A stretch of DNA of 64,000 nt from Membranipora membranacea (taxonomy: Eukaryota > Bryozoa > Gymnolaemata > Cheilostomatida > Membraniporidae), in the NCBI GenBank assembly GCA_914767715.1, contig OU612065.1, forward strand, positions 4,340,001 to 4,404,000. The letters run 5' to 3'. The translations under genes were made by a program, and so were the position numbers. Position 1 is the stretch's first letter. Each line of letters begins with the position of its first letter. Below are positions 38,401 through 51,400 of this stretch, one piece after another. Under the pieces are notes generated by a model that was not told the DNA's origin, did not search any database, and saw nothing but the letters and a program-made list of their open reading frames with translations.

Positions 38401-40740
38401 GATCAAACTTTTTTGTCATTGTGAGTTTGCAAAGCAAGGAGTACTTTTCACTGTGTACAGTATGACCGTGTTTCTGATACTGATGTATTTTTATGTTTAT
38501 GGCATTCTCACACATCTGAGGAGAGACACCCCTTAGTATGTTTATGTTACGTATAAATGCGTTATGGCCCAAACCCTTTGAAAGTATAGTGATGATGAAA
38601 TTGATATACATGTTACATTTACAGCTCATGTCAGAGGATGCGTTATGTCGTATAGAAGAAGCAGACCCTCCACTATTCTTAAGATTTGTGAACCTGCTTG
38701 TGAACGATGCACATTTTCTGTTGGATGAAGCTCTAGATGTAAGTTGTTTTTTTTTTATTTTACCGACTTGTTATTTGAAACGCGTGTTGGATCGTGTATA
38801 CATATCTTCATAAAAACTGTTGCCTCCTTGTTTGATGAAAAAATTGCATATATTTTTTAACATTGACCCAAACCGGTTTGTTGATTAGTTTATGAAGCAG
38901 ATCAGAGACAAGGAGATGGAGAGAGCGACCCATCAGCCTCCGCTCCAAGGTCAAGAACTACAAGAGTTTGAGTCTAACCTAACACAATTGTCTCAGCAAG
39001 CACGATTCCACAATATGGCTGCTGTGGACACGTCCCACACCCTGGCACTGCTCACTAGCTGCTGTGATCGATTCTTCTGTCATAGTATCATAGTAGAAAG
39101 ACTCTCAGCTATGCTCAACTATTTTCTTCACAAATTGGTAGGAATTTTTATTTTCATTTTATGTACTGAAACATACTATTTGCTGCTAAGTATCAATTGA
39201 ATGCTCTGTTTTTCATCATCAATTATTTCATACCATAAAATATTTTCAGCTTAAATGCCGTTATTGCATTTATTGCAAGAAATGAGCTTTAATGACAGCC
39301 GGTATCTCAAGGAATTCAGGACATAGCTTTATTTTGAATGTAATATTTGTTCATTCCTGACCACATGATATATAGCCAGGAGATCACTGTGTTGGCTTGG
39401 CTTATATAATAAAAGGGTCTAATTTTGTCTTGTTGTTGTAGACTGGGCCTGGAATGAAGGAGTTCAAAGTACAAAATTTTGAACACCATGATTTCAAACC
39501 GTCCGTCATGGTAGCTGAGATTTGTAAAATCTACATTAACCTCTGTCACAACGATGACTTCTGCCAAGCTATATCTTCTGATGAACGGTCTTATTCTGCT
39601 GAGCTCCTACCTAAAGCAACTGCAACCCTCATCAAAATCTCTCAACCCCCAGATATGATTCAAAAATTTGAAGACTTGACAGTTAAAATCCAGGTAGATG
39701 TGCAATTAATTAATCTTACCTGTCTGCAGGTTCTGTTTGAGCTTGTAGGAACGTGAAAAATTGTTTATTGAAAATCAGATCTGCAGCTCAGACCTAGTAA
39801 ATCTGCTGAACCACAATTGTACTTTTCTAAGGTACAATAGAGTGTTTCAGACCCTGTTGCTGTTGTAGAATCCTTCAAACTGTCCCATCTTGGTTGGTTA
39901 GTTATCCTTGTACCGTAGCCACTGCACTTATTTAAATGCGCCCTCGTTCGTAAACTGAAAATGAAAACCGCTCACATGACAACAAAATATGGACTGTAGA
40001 GTTGTGCTTTTGGTCATCATTTATAGTTCCCCTCTGTAAAACATACGTACCGCCCATATTTGTCCAATTGATGTTGTTTGATTCTGGTGTATGCACATAC
40101 CTAAGCAAACAGTGCAGAAGTGATAGGTCTTTATTCCATGTTTACAATTTAATTAAATATTTATTTTTCATTAAATGTTCCTTTTGGTGATGCTTCTCAG
40201 AGTATTTTAACAATGTCTCTATTCATAGAATGCTGCAGAAAAACAGTTGCAAGAAGTTGACTTGGCGGAATTTGCTCCTGAGGAATTCATAGATCCTATT
40301 ATTGGTACATTGATGAAGGAACCAGTAATGTTACCAAGTAGTAAAAATATAGTAGATAAGACAACTATTGCCAGGCATATTCTCAGGTAAACTTGTATTC
40401 TTTATCATGTCATACCAGTGCATGATCAGAATCATCATACATTGTACCTCGATAGTACCCTACATATATAATCCTTGATTGCAACTCCTTACTGTCAGGG
40501 AAAGCTTAAAAATATCGATATTTCAGTGAACTTATCGTTACTGATCCTTGAACCTAAAGTTTGTAGTAAATATAAATACCACTGAACTCAATAATTTTAG
40601 TGATAAATACCTTTGTTGTTCTTGTTAGCGATCAGAGTGATCCTTATAACAGAAGCCCTCTCACTCTGGATCAGGTCATTCCCCAATCGGAGCTGAAGGA
40701 ACGAATAGAGCAGTGGATAACCAAGAAAAGGAGCAAATAG
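29456..40740 (+). CDS. UBE4A: Ubiquitin conjugation factor E4 A (U-box E3/E4)
   Basis: Nineteen coding exons: 29456-29537, 29672-29767, 30468-30574, 30846-31001, 31443-31584, 31941-32155, 32581-32763, 32999-33116, 33966-34184, 34469-34613, 35047-35156, 35858-36117, 36253-36416, 38099-38297, 38625-38738, 38889-39137, 39442-39693, 40229-40386 and 40629-40740. They total 3081 bases, or 1026 residues (human about 1066), with every junction in phase. The protein elongates ubiquitin chains on pre-ubiquitinated substrates (Ufd2 family). The C-terminal U-box (about 952-1022) has [30 protein letters not shown] and [26 protein letters not shown] and NRSPLT are nearer UBE4A than UBE4B. The long helical Ufd2P core precedes it (for example [12 protein letters not shown], and SPTCC-like helices through exon 17). 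ATG 29456 follows a 5' UTR splice site. Introns hold a SINE and a foldback. Confidence 0.95.
33184..33440 (+). mobile_element. tRNA-derived SINE, copy 2 (UBE4A intron 8)
   Basis: The head has an intact A box (tagctcagttggttagagc) and B box (ggttcgaatccc), separated by an extra hairpin (aacgcgcaagcgtt) like a long variable arm. The body then has gtgctccgacctgtctgcaa and gagagcaacttggcaccgaa, and a downstream part with cggcggcagcgccc and tcctcggacggagacaac that is not obvious in copy 1. Same strand as UBE4A. The end is approximate. Confidence 0.88.
34656..34914. mobile_element. Foldback in UBE4A intron 10
   Basis: The arms 34656-34707 and 34861-34913 are complementary (agactaccc.gagaccaatg ... 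cttatgataaag). A perfect 34-base palindrome at 34710-34743 (catagacttatagaga/tctctataagtctatg) follows the left arm. It begins only about 40 bases after a UBE4A 5' splice site. An ORF runs from exon 10 into the left arm, but the splice site at 34614 is the one consistent with the next exon. Confidence 0.85.
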
Positions 40741-40741
40741 G

Positions 40742-40856
40742 CAGCTGATAATGATACTGAGTACGGCCAATACTGAGTACAGTCGATACTGAGTATATCT
40801 GATACTAAGTGTGGCTGATAACTCTGATACTAGTACTGAGTACGGCTGACAGCTGT
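40742..40856 (+). repeat. Degenerate minisatellite in UBE4A 3' UTR
   Basis: Just after the UBE4A stop, a unit close to gatactgagtacggc is repeated about six to eight times with drift (gatactgagtatatct, gatactaagtgtggct, gtactgagtacggct). It would be transcribed in the UBE4A 3' UTR. Confidence 0.85.
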
Positions 40857-42415
40857 GTTGCTGTTGTGATGGATGGTGCCACAGGATGAAAATATATATT
40901 AGATTATTTTGATTATTTATGTCACACTCTCTTAGACTCTCGTGTTCCCCTCTCTGATCAGTTCATAGTTTGTAATATTATCAGTGGTGGTATTTTTGAA
41001 TCCGCAAAGTTAATCTCTATGAACTGTAAGGAAGGGGACCTTCACTTAGCTATGCTTTGGGTGCCAGATCCTAACTAGCTATCTTTCAATGATGTCACTT
41101 TGTCTTCAAAGGCAGTGAATGACTGCACCCTCAGCAAAATAACTATCAGACAACAATTCAGTCACGGTCACTGTTACTGATGCTTCTTCACACCATTTCA
41201 CCAAGGCTCATCTTATTTTACTGCCGACATCTTATAGATGATAATTTTGGAAGTTTTCAGTTGCAATGCTTCCATCTATGTTATTTAACTTGTATTTGCT
41301 TACATTTGTACACATTTATTGGTGTTTTCTATAATAGCACACAACATCTTCAATTCATAACCAATCTTGGAAGATCGATATAACACCTTCCATATTGCCT
41401 AGCAGATAACCAGCCATGATATATATTTATTATTTTTGAACCATTACTGTCATTATTAACCATTATCCATTTTATTCCTTTGATATTAAATTCAATTAAA
41501 AGATGATTTTTGAATATAATAGATGAATTTGATTAATATATTGGTACAACTGCAAATGAATGAATCGTTTTTTTTGCACTTGAATAAAGGAATAACAAAA
41601 CGAACACAACCGATACAACACAACCACAATAAAATAAATCCATTTCACTACAAGACAGATAATAAACATGCTCTAACAATATTGTCGTCTAGATTTTGAA
41701 TCTCATCTCAAAAAATATTCATCTAAATGCATGAGTTTTTTATCATAGCATTCTTGGTCCATAAGCGGTTTGTAGATCTAAAAAAAAACATTGGTTAAAA
41801 CCTTGCACTCAAGTTATGAAACCCCAGTGGCAAGCTCAGGACAGTAACAGCAGATCCTGACGAGTGGGGCTGAACCCTGTTTAACCTCATATTTGAGTAA
41901 GAGTCAGAAATCCTTACAAAAATAGTTTACAGAAATATAATTACATTTTTCTACACATTGCTCACACATGGAATATGGCACAACTGGGACGGTGCTGTTA
42001 TAAAATTCACCAGGGCTAGCGGTATTATCTATTAAATTCTGACATCACAAAAAAATACTCACAATTAATGGTACGCCACTTTCACTCCATTTGTCGTGTT
42101 ATAGGACGAGATCATAATAATAATACACACAATGTGAAAACTACCTGAATGAAGTGATAAAATCTGTTTGATGTGGAGGTGCTCTGATGAACGCTACTCA
42201 ATATCCCTGAAATATACTCAATTTTTATAGAATATTGATCTTTGACCTGCACGGAAATTGGATATAGAAGGGCAAAAGGCCTGATAGCTAGCTATACTGG
42301 CCAAGCGGGTTAGCATGAATAAAAGTAGTTCAAGTCACCCATTGATTATGTCCCATGCAATGCAATATGGGACTGTTCATAATAATATTGAGGTAGAGTT
42401 CAAAGTGATGAGTCT
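40857..42415. other. Convergent intergenic region, UBE4A / nuclear receptor
   Basis: Holds the two 3' UTRs. An aataaa-type motif at about 41584 and the cluster near 41631 could end UBE4A transcripts. No exon is supported; the short ORF at 41180-41383 lacks any family signature. Confidence 0.5.
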
Positions 42416-45400
42416 CTATTCATTTCGTTGACTATCAAACAAAAGCTCCTGAAGCAGAGGGTCTATCTGACTCAAATCAATATCCTTGTTGAGTTTCTTT
42501 TTAGCAAGCTCAGCGTAGGTGCGCACATCCGCAACCTTCACTAGGAGCTTAGCATAGATGACCCGGGCTTCCCGAAGGGTATATTTACTTCTCAGAAAAG
42601 CATCTAGGAGGAATGAGTAGTGCTCACTAGCGCGTGCGATATGCTCTTTGTTATGAAGTCCAGGTCGGTCTTCAGCAAACAGACTAATAACCAAAGTGAG
42701 AATAACGGTTGGTTTATCCCATTTGGCGATAGTATTCAGACTGAGAACAAACTGAATTAGCTGTTCTTGGAGCTCTGGTCCCAGAATGTGCATGAAGCTG
42801 TCCACTTTCAAGGCTTTTTTATCACCTGTAGAGCTGTCCTCGAGCCCGAAGCCTTCCAGGTCCGGGTTGTACTGGGCAGCAGCTCTCATAGCCATTGCTT
42901 CATGTGTAAATTGCTACAACAAGATGTCAAAACTTATCATCATGCTATAACTAATCATCAAATAAGCCCCCTGTTTTTAATATGAGTTGCCAGCTAAGGC
43001 TGTCACTAAGCTTGAAACTTCACAAGGTTTGATGGTAGATTTTGGTTAAGTCTGTAACCTTTTCTAGAGTGGTTGAATTCATTCACCACTGTAAATTACA
43101 AATGACAGGTAGAGTAGAGATTTACAGAGATAACAGAACAGGTGAGCTCCCTAGTTAGAGAGAGCAGATCGTCAGCTAAAGCCTTCAACATGAGCCCAAG
43201 AACAGCTCAATCAGACTGAAAATATGGCAAATCAGAAAATACAGCAAGGGTCAACTTCAACGCCTCATTACACAGCTTCTGGTTATCCAATATGGTCAAT
43301 TTTGGGCTTGTTTTGAAGCTGATTAGGTAGAGAAACAACTTTGATGATTCCAATCCTCATTTTATGGATGTTTTAAGAGGTATACCCAGAGCAAGATGAG
43401 CTATCAAAATCTGTCGTATCATGATAGGTAAGAGAGTGTACGTGCGACAGGATCACTTCACAGTGTGTCTCATGTTGAGATTTGGTGGCCAAGGATAAAT
43501 ACCTACCTTAATAAGAATGACTTGGTCATCTATTCCCTTATCCATCCTCTTCAGTTCATCATAGGCAGGAATGAGTTTGATGAATGGAATGAATTTTATG
43601 ACGAACCCCGAAACCATCTGAATAAGCTGTAAAGCACGAGACAAAAATGATAGTCTTGTCAGAGCGTCATTTGACTATTAGCTACAAAAAGTTTGATCAG
43701 CCACTACTGAGTGTGGTCAAATTAAAACCAGTTCCTTTGCCATTCATTTCACTGGTTTCCTGTATAAGATATCTACAAACAGATCTTGTTCAGAATATCG
43801 CTCTCAAAACTATTTCATAATGAATGAACTTTGAGTAATTTGAATACTTTGAGATCTTAAATTTTCTGGCCAATCTTGGTTTAACCACTCCTTGGTTGAA
43901 CAAGCTTCAGAGGTTAAAGGTTCGATCACCGTAATAGACTACTAGGTGATGATATAACAAGATTCTCGGAATTTCGATTGTTTCAATAATTTCGATGACA
44001 GTAGTCTGACGTATGGTAGATTACATATCATTACATAGCATTTCATATCATTACATTCAGATATAGATGTTGGTCCTTCTACAACATTGTTGGGCTCTCC
44101 GCTTTCCCGAGCTCACATTGTAAAAGGAAGCTTGATGAGAAAGACATTCGATAGCTGCAGTTACGACCATCATCCGCCAGCTATAACATCATTATGTGAG
44201 ATGAAGCTTTTCCATGTTCAACAAAATTCATGTTTTCCTTGTGTAGTTTTTCAAACATCTTGTTCGGTTTCACTATTAGAATATTTTACCTCTGTTGTCG
44301 ACTTTGGATTATTGAGTTTGTTATATTCATCCGCACCAATTCGGTAGTTCCTATCATTCAAGTCTCTCTAAAGGAACAAAAAAAGATGTTGAGATTGATC
44401 AATTATTGCCTGAGAAATGATTCTAAATACAGAGTTACCTTCTCTTGTTAAAAACCTATTGACATCCAACCATCGATAAAGAAAGACGTCATATCTCAGC
44501 TCGTGATGTCAGGTATTTATTACGTTAAGAATTGTCTATACTTAAACTGAGATTTCAATGAAAAAAAGGAATCAAATTATGAATTCTTTTTTTTTTCATG
44601 GAAACGAACAGGATTAAAAATCCCTGTTCGTTACAATATCTGTGAATACTTGTTCACACTATGATACAAATTAGCGTGCAGCTATGTTTGATAGCCTACA
44701 TATCATCTATTCACTGTACACTCTATACTCTATACTGTTACTTTGAGCTGATGAACCTATGCGATATACATGGTGGAGAATTCTCCACACAGGCTGACCG
44801 TATTCCAAAACAACACCTAAATACTGACTTCATAATTTTTTGCATATTGTGTTTCAATTAACGACTGCATGGCGATGTTACACAAGTTCACCAGGACAAA
44901 ACAAATCATGCTGACTAAAATGTCAAATAGGGTGGCTTAAGTTCAGGCCATTGATAGAGGGTAGGTCAGTGTGTTAAAAACCTGTACGTAATTGTTATGT
45001 GTCAGTGTAGTGTTTCTTTAATTTGTACTTTACTACATCTGAAGGTTGCTAAATTAGTGTTAATCAATAGGTGTTTAGTTACATCACTTTGTTTGCTTAA
45101 GATGGAAAAAAAAAGAATTACACCACTAATATTATATTCATGATATTTACCTGCTTCATATTTTGAGAGCTATTCAAAGCTTGGCTAGATGAGGCAGCTC
45201 CCTAAAAGAAAACAAGGTTAAGAATCCAGTAACTAGCCTGCATGTTAGAAACTCACTGAAGAGCCTGGGCAACTCTGGGGGGGGAGCTGTCGGGCGGGGA
45301 GAAAGAGTCTAGGCAACTCCAAAGCAATGATGAATCTGAACTTATTATATTGTGGATAATCAAATCGAGTCATGGTATAGTACGTGAATATTAGGACTTA

Positions 45401-48400
45401 GGGAGTAATGTGGGGCGGCGATGTATTTGGTAACACTAGTTTGGTTAGTGAAGTTATACTCATTATCTCACCTTCTGTGCCGCTGACACCTCCTCATCCA
45501 TCAGACGATGGTTGTTGAGTATTTCATTGATTTCCACCTCAACTGTTTCACTGAGTGGTACTGCAGGTAGATTGTGATCATCCTTGTGGTGATCACCACT
45601 GCCTACTGAGGTCGAGTCGGCAGTTGACTAAAATAAAAATTTGAACGGAGATAAATAACACTATAAATAATACATTTGTTTTAATCACCTGTACAGGTAA
45701 GTGTGTGTTTCATTAATTTTAGTATTTGTGGACTCCACCATCACCCAGTAACATGTTTTCCAATATTAAGTGCTTTTAGTTATTGCAAGCAGGTCAGAAA
45801 AACGTGCAGCAAAAGATTCAAACAAAGCACGACCTTCAACAACTTCAATCAGCAGGGCCACCTTGCGTTCATTTCTATGAAAAATCTTTCATCAAGATAC
45901 ATAAAATGACTTTTAACTTGTTCCTGATCTACCAGAAAGTGACAAATTCCTGCAAGTGACATGAGAGCATAAGCACCATCTTCAAGCCATAGTTGAGGTT
46001 TGCGATCCCTAAATTAATAAAACCCTTTTTACTTGCAGACATGACTGTCGTTTCCCTTTCCTTATCAAGGTGCTTTAGCACACCAGTTCCCGTCACATCT
46101 GAGAGCTACGCCCATAAACATTAATATCCTATCGAGCATTCGCTGCTTTAAGTTTTGACACAAAAGGTCAACAAGCAAGCATACCACTGACCGAGAAGGT
46201 ATCTCCTTAATCTGCGGGCAACATGTTATACAGACTATAAATCATTAAATAACAGCCAAATCTGTCACTTCTAGTAAGTTATTTCAACTTTTCAGCAATG
46301 CAAGGGCCCAACATATGCTCCAAACCATGTGTATACATCTCACTAGGACCTAAATGAAGGCCAGCAAATTAATAATAGAGAGAGGTATACTGATTGTGTC
46401 TTACCTGACCAGATTCAACTTCTTTACTCTTCCTAGTGAGTCGTTTTCTTTTCTTCAGCGCATCTTCATCTATAACGACAAAAATTTCGAATCTGATCTG
46501 GGGTCATTGGGGAATGGCTGGGACAGTGTTATCGTCCCTGTAAGCTTACTTTGTGAGATGTGGTATCTTGCATATTGCATATTTACACTTTCTAGATATA
46601 TATACAAATATTGAAATGTCTTTTTTGTATGTCCGATTTGAAACTAACTACATTCATCAGTACATTAAAGTATCAAACTTCAACAAAACCACCTATATTG
46701 GTACTACCTAGGATGTATTCTTTCTTCATGTCGATTGAGAGACACTTTCTTAGTCGGCAGGAAGTGCAGAACTTCCTGGTGTGCGGGTCAAGCTTACAAT
46801 CATTCTCGAATGCACACACTATCTCTTTCGTCTTATTCGCATTTCTTCTGAAAAATGCCTTGCAGGATTCGCATGTTATGGCTCCAAAATTGAAACCATT
46901 AGCTTTGTCACCACACACCTGAAAAAATATTTCTTTCAAGGTTGATTCAGCATTACTAGAGAAATGTAAATAACCTAATCATTAACCAATCTTTTGGAGT
47001 TGCCACACTATCTCACTATTTGAAAACAGGTACCGTAAAACCTCACCTATAAGTCACCGGACTTATAAGTGAATCACCCCCCTCAGAAAAAATAAAAATG
47101 CTCCAGTTATAAGCCACCCCACAGCTATAAGACACCCCACAGCTATAAGACACCGTGTCTTATAAGTGAATCATATCAGTAGTTGATGTTTGGAAGCTCT
47201 CCATCTTTGAATCAAGCGTCTATTAATGTTCAATTCCCTGGCAGTCTTGTCAAGGTTGTTTTTCCTTTCAACTGTTCTCAATACTTCCAGTTTCTGCTGA
47301 ATGGTGTATGAGGTGTTTTATTTATTTTGAAAGACTGTGAGAGAGATATGATATGCTGATTGTTGAAAATTTTGAATTTTGTACACATTCACTCACTACA
47401 AATGAATAGTTTTGGTGATAAAGCTGCCACAACTTCATGATTACAAGTTGCACACTTTACCACTGAGCTATTCAGCTTCGGTGATTGTAACAGGTTTTAG
47501 TCCAAGCTAAATATAAAAATGCTTCAAATGATAGTCTCGTCTATATGCTACTCTCTTAAAGCCTCCTTCACTTATAAATTTTGGCTGAAGTAACGTAGAG
47601 TTTCTTTCAATGGGTGAACAAAAATAATTAAATGATTTATCTACATATAGATAATCTTATTTTTATCTTATCTTTATCAGCGATAGATCATCTCTAACTA
47701 GATAAATAATGTGTTGTATTTGTTGCGATTTGAGATATGTGAGTACTTCTGAATAAATAGGCAAATGCAACTACGGCACCAACATAATCATAGTATTTCT
47801 ATAGTTTTTGTATGTTTATGGGCACCATAGGCCCTTGCGGTTTGCCTGCATGCCTACTGCACAAGCCCTGATATTCTGGTTCATACTAATTCATTCACTG
47901 CACCAACATGGCTACTCTTATGCATTGTATAAAGATAGTCCGCTGCTGTTTGTTTGAAGAGAGCATGTTGCATTTTGGATATCTAGAGATTCTTGCCACA
48001 TAAATCATATCTAGGTCAGCATTGCTATATGAAATATTATTGTCATGTTCGAGTCAATATTTGATTACAATTTTGATAATTAGTTTACAGGAGAAAAGCT
48101 TTTTTTTTTATAATATACTGTAATTATTGATTATAATTATGCTTACCAAAACTGTGTTTTTTTTCAGCTTGATGAAAACCAGACCCAATTTTTCCCCATG
48201 CTGGGTATACAAGCACTTTAAGAATAAAAAGCCCACACTTCACAATATTGGAACAGAGTTTATGTTTTGCCGTAGCGTGAGAGCGCAAATCAAAACGGGA
48301 GTTGAAATTGTAGGTATCTAAGCCAAGGTTTGTTGACATGGTCACGTGGCATAGACTAAAATAGCCTAGAGGTTGTTCCGCATTCTGTTTTGATCAATGC

Positions 48401-51400
48401 CTACGGGATATAGGGGATATAGGGGTCATATGCACTTTCTCAATAACTGGAATTCCCAGCCGCACTTAACCTATCTGTTATCGCGCTTTACCACAAAAAT
48501 CTACGGATACGAAATAAACAATAGCGAGGTTGCTAAACAGAAGACGGGAGGAGGTGACACCCAACTGAAAGTCTGATAACCAGACGTCCGAAACACCTGG
48601 GCAAAATATTGGTGGGTCGCCGCACTATAAATTCATAAAACGTTCACATCTCCGATAATAATCTGTTGAAGTACACTTGACCTGTCATGTTATGTTTATA
48701 TGCAGCCAGCGCAATCATGAGAAACCCAACATGTATCCTATCAATGCCTGTTGCTTAATCACTTGGCTGGAGTGATCACCACCTAGACGAAACACATGGT
48801 TCACCGATTGAACTGAGCATAAACCCGCTTCTGCGTTGGCGTTTTGTTTATGCGCTGGCCATATGTACTTTTTCTAGCTGTTCTAGCACATTTGTAGGTC
48901 ACAAGCACTAATTAAATATCCTCCAACTTTCACATCATAACTCTTTTGGAAGTACACTTGACCTGCCATGTTGTTTTCATGCAAGCGCAATCATGAGGAA
49001 CCCCAAATGATTTCCATCAACGCCTGTCGCCAATAGCCTGTCTTGTGCGTTCACTGTCTGAACTTGGTAAAAACCCATTTCCGCGTTGGCACTTTGTTTA
49101 TGTGCCGGGCACGTGTACTTTCTCTAAATCGTGGAATTCCCAGCATCCGGCTCAAACTACAATAATCCGATATGTGACGATATGTAGAAAGTGGCTAGTC
49201 TGATAGTTGTAATTCAATTCATATTATACCTGTTGTATGGCAGCTTTAACATGAAGCCTATGTTTGTATCAACTCGAAATTTTATGGGACAACATAAAAA
49301 TTTCGATTATTATTTTTGATGCATGAAAAAAACCCCAAAAGAAGTACTACGGTTAATGTTGAGATCTGCCAGGATGTGTGCATATTACGTCGGTTTATAT
49401 GAAGTACTGTCCGATGTGACCCAAAAAACTCTTTATCACAGCGGCAAGAATAAACAATCAGCAGGAGAAATTAAAGTCCATATAATTACTATATTTGTCA
49501 GCTAGCAAAATCATGGAATAAAATTTCAACATAATTGTAAAAGACCCATTTGTTATTTGCTTGATAAATTCACTATATATTCTACGTGGCAGTTGTAACG
49601 TTTTTCTTCGTTATATCGTAAAAATGTTTAACTACTTACCAAGTGAAATACGATCTTGCAAGTCATTGTACATTTTAAAACACAGACATAAATTTTAATT
49701 GTCATAAAAAATTCCTATGTTAGAAATCTAACAGCTTTGTTAGTCAACAGTCGGGCCCGGCTATTTCTGTCTGGATAGCTTGTTTTTACCGTTTCTATCA
49801 AAGACCACTAGTCATGGTCTTAAAATATGAGAGATAATATCAACATACCCTTGTGTGTATATATCTACTTGGGCTTGATTACCACTTCTTTTGGTCAGCA
49901 GGGAAATGGGAGTCCCGTTTATTATATCCTATTACAACTTTAGGCAGAGATGATATAATATCTAATAACTTACAGCGCAAAACATGTTTTGTTTATCAGG
50001 TAGTTTCTGGCGACGTCGCCTCTCCTTCTTCGAGGTCGATTCGTCAGCATGTTCTGGCTGCTGCTGTGGCTGCTCATGTGGCTGCTGCTCTGGCTCTTTA
50101 GCTTCACTCTTTACTATGGACTGAGAACTGTTGTCTGCAAGGGTAGATGTCGGGAAAAGACTGAGGCTCGTAACAGGAGCACAATACACCCCATCATTCA
50201 TCTACAAGAGCACACCAGTCTTATCAATGAATGGTCCAAGACGTACTTATTGAATAGAAAAGTGTTGATAGTTGACTTGTGGATTGAGCAGCAAAAAATT
50301 AGTGCCTATATCAAGGTTGGGATGAAACAAATTACATGAAACCCAAGAGTCTTCAAAAATTTCCACTAAATCAAAATCTCCAAAATTGAAAATTTGTGTG
50401 ATTTCGCTATTATAGCACAAGACATTATATATAATATCCAATTTGATTCTGATTGTTTACTTGTATGGCCAGGTAAGCTAGTTGAAGTCACTTCGGATTT
50501 CTGATTGACAAAAGCAACTTTTTAGAATGAAGAAAATCAAAAAATTTCACGTCCCAAGCTCAAAGTTGGTGGAATGTTCAGTGTTTCTTCTCTGAAATCA
50601 CTATGGTGATGAACTGACCCAAGCGTGCAGGTCTTGCCTCATCTAAAACTTGTTGGATACAGCCTGATTAGTTGTCAACATGGTATGCTGATAATTATTT
50701 AGAAAACTGTCAAACCTGCGGTTCAGGAGGATTGAAGTGACCTAATGGTTGTGGGTGGTAGAAAGCACTACCATGTATGGGATAGGCAGCAGGGTGGATG
50801 CCATGATCATTCATGACCATATTCAGTGGCTCGTTGTCCTCTGTTTCATGTGAATTCTCAGGAGTATTCAAATCAGCTTCTCTACAAAGCAACGGAATGA
50901 GAGATAAATAATAATATGGTGCTGGGTCTAGTCAATTCACAACCTGGTCAACTGTCTGAGTATTACTAAAAAAGTGCACTGTAGAGCAAATTCCCAAGTT
51001 TAGGCATTTTGTGTTAGGTGGGGGTTTGGGTTATTTGGATTTTATCTCCGCCTGCCAGCATTGTTCAAAGAGAAATCTACAACTAGCTCATTACAGTAAT
51101 TCATTACTGTCCTTTTAGGTAGCTGATACTGAGTAGTACTTTTTTACCACAAATCACGTGACATTGAACTTTTGTTCACAATGAAAAGTTATTGCATAGT
51201 TGCAGAGATAAGCAATGTCCATAAAAGATTACATTATTGATTCAGCATGCTGAGTGGACTTTTTGGCAATGTACATCATGGAAATAACCTGGCCTTTGTT
51301 CAATAGTACATTTATTACAAGCTACAGCCTCAGACCCTTCATTTATAATGATATGCTGATAGAACTGCTGTACAACTATTTGATACCAGCCATCACAAAA

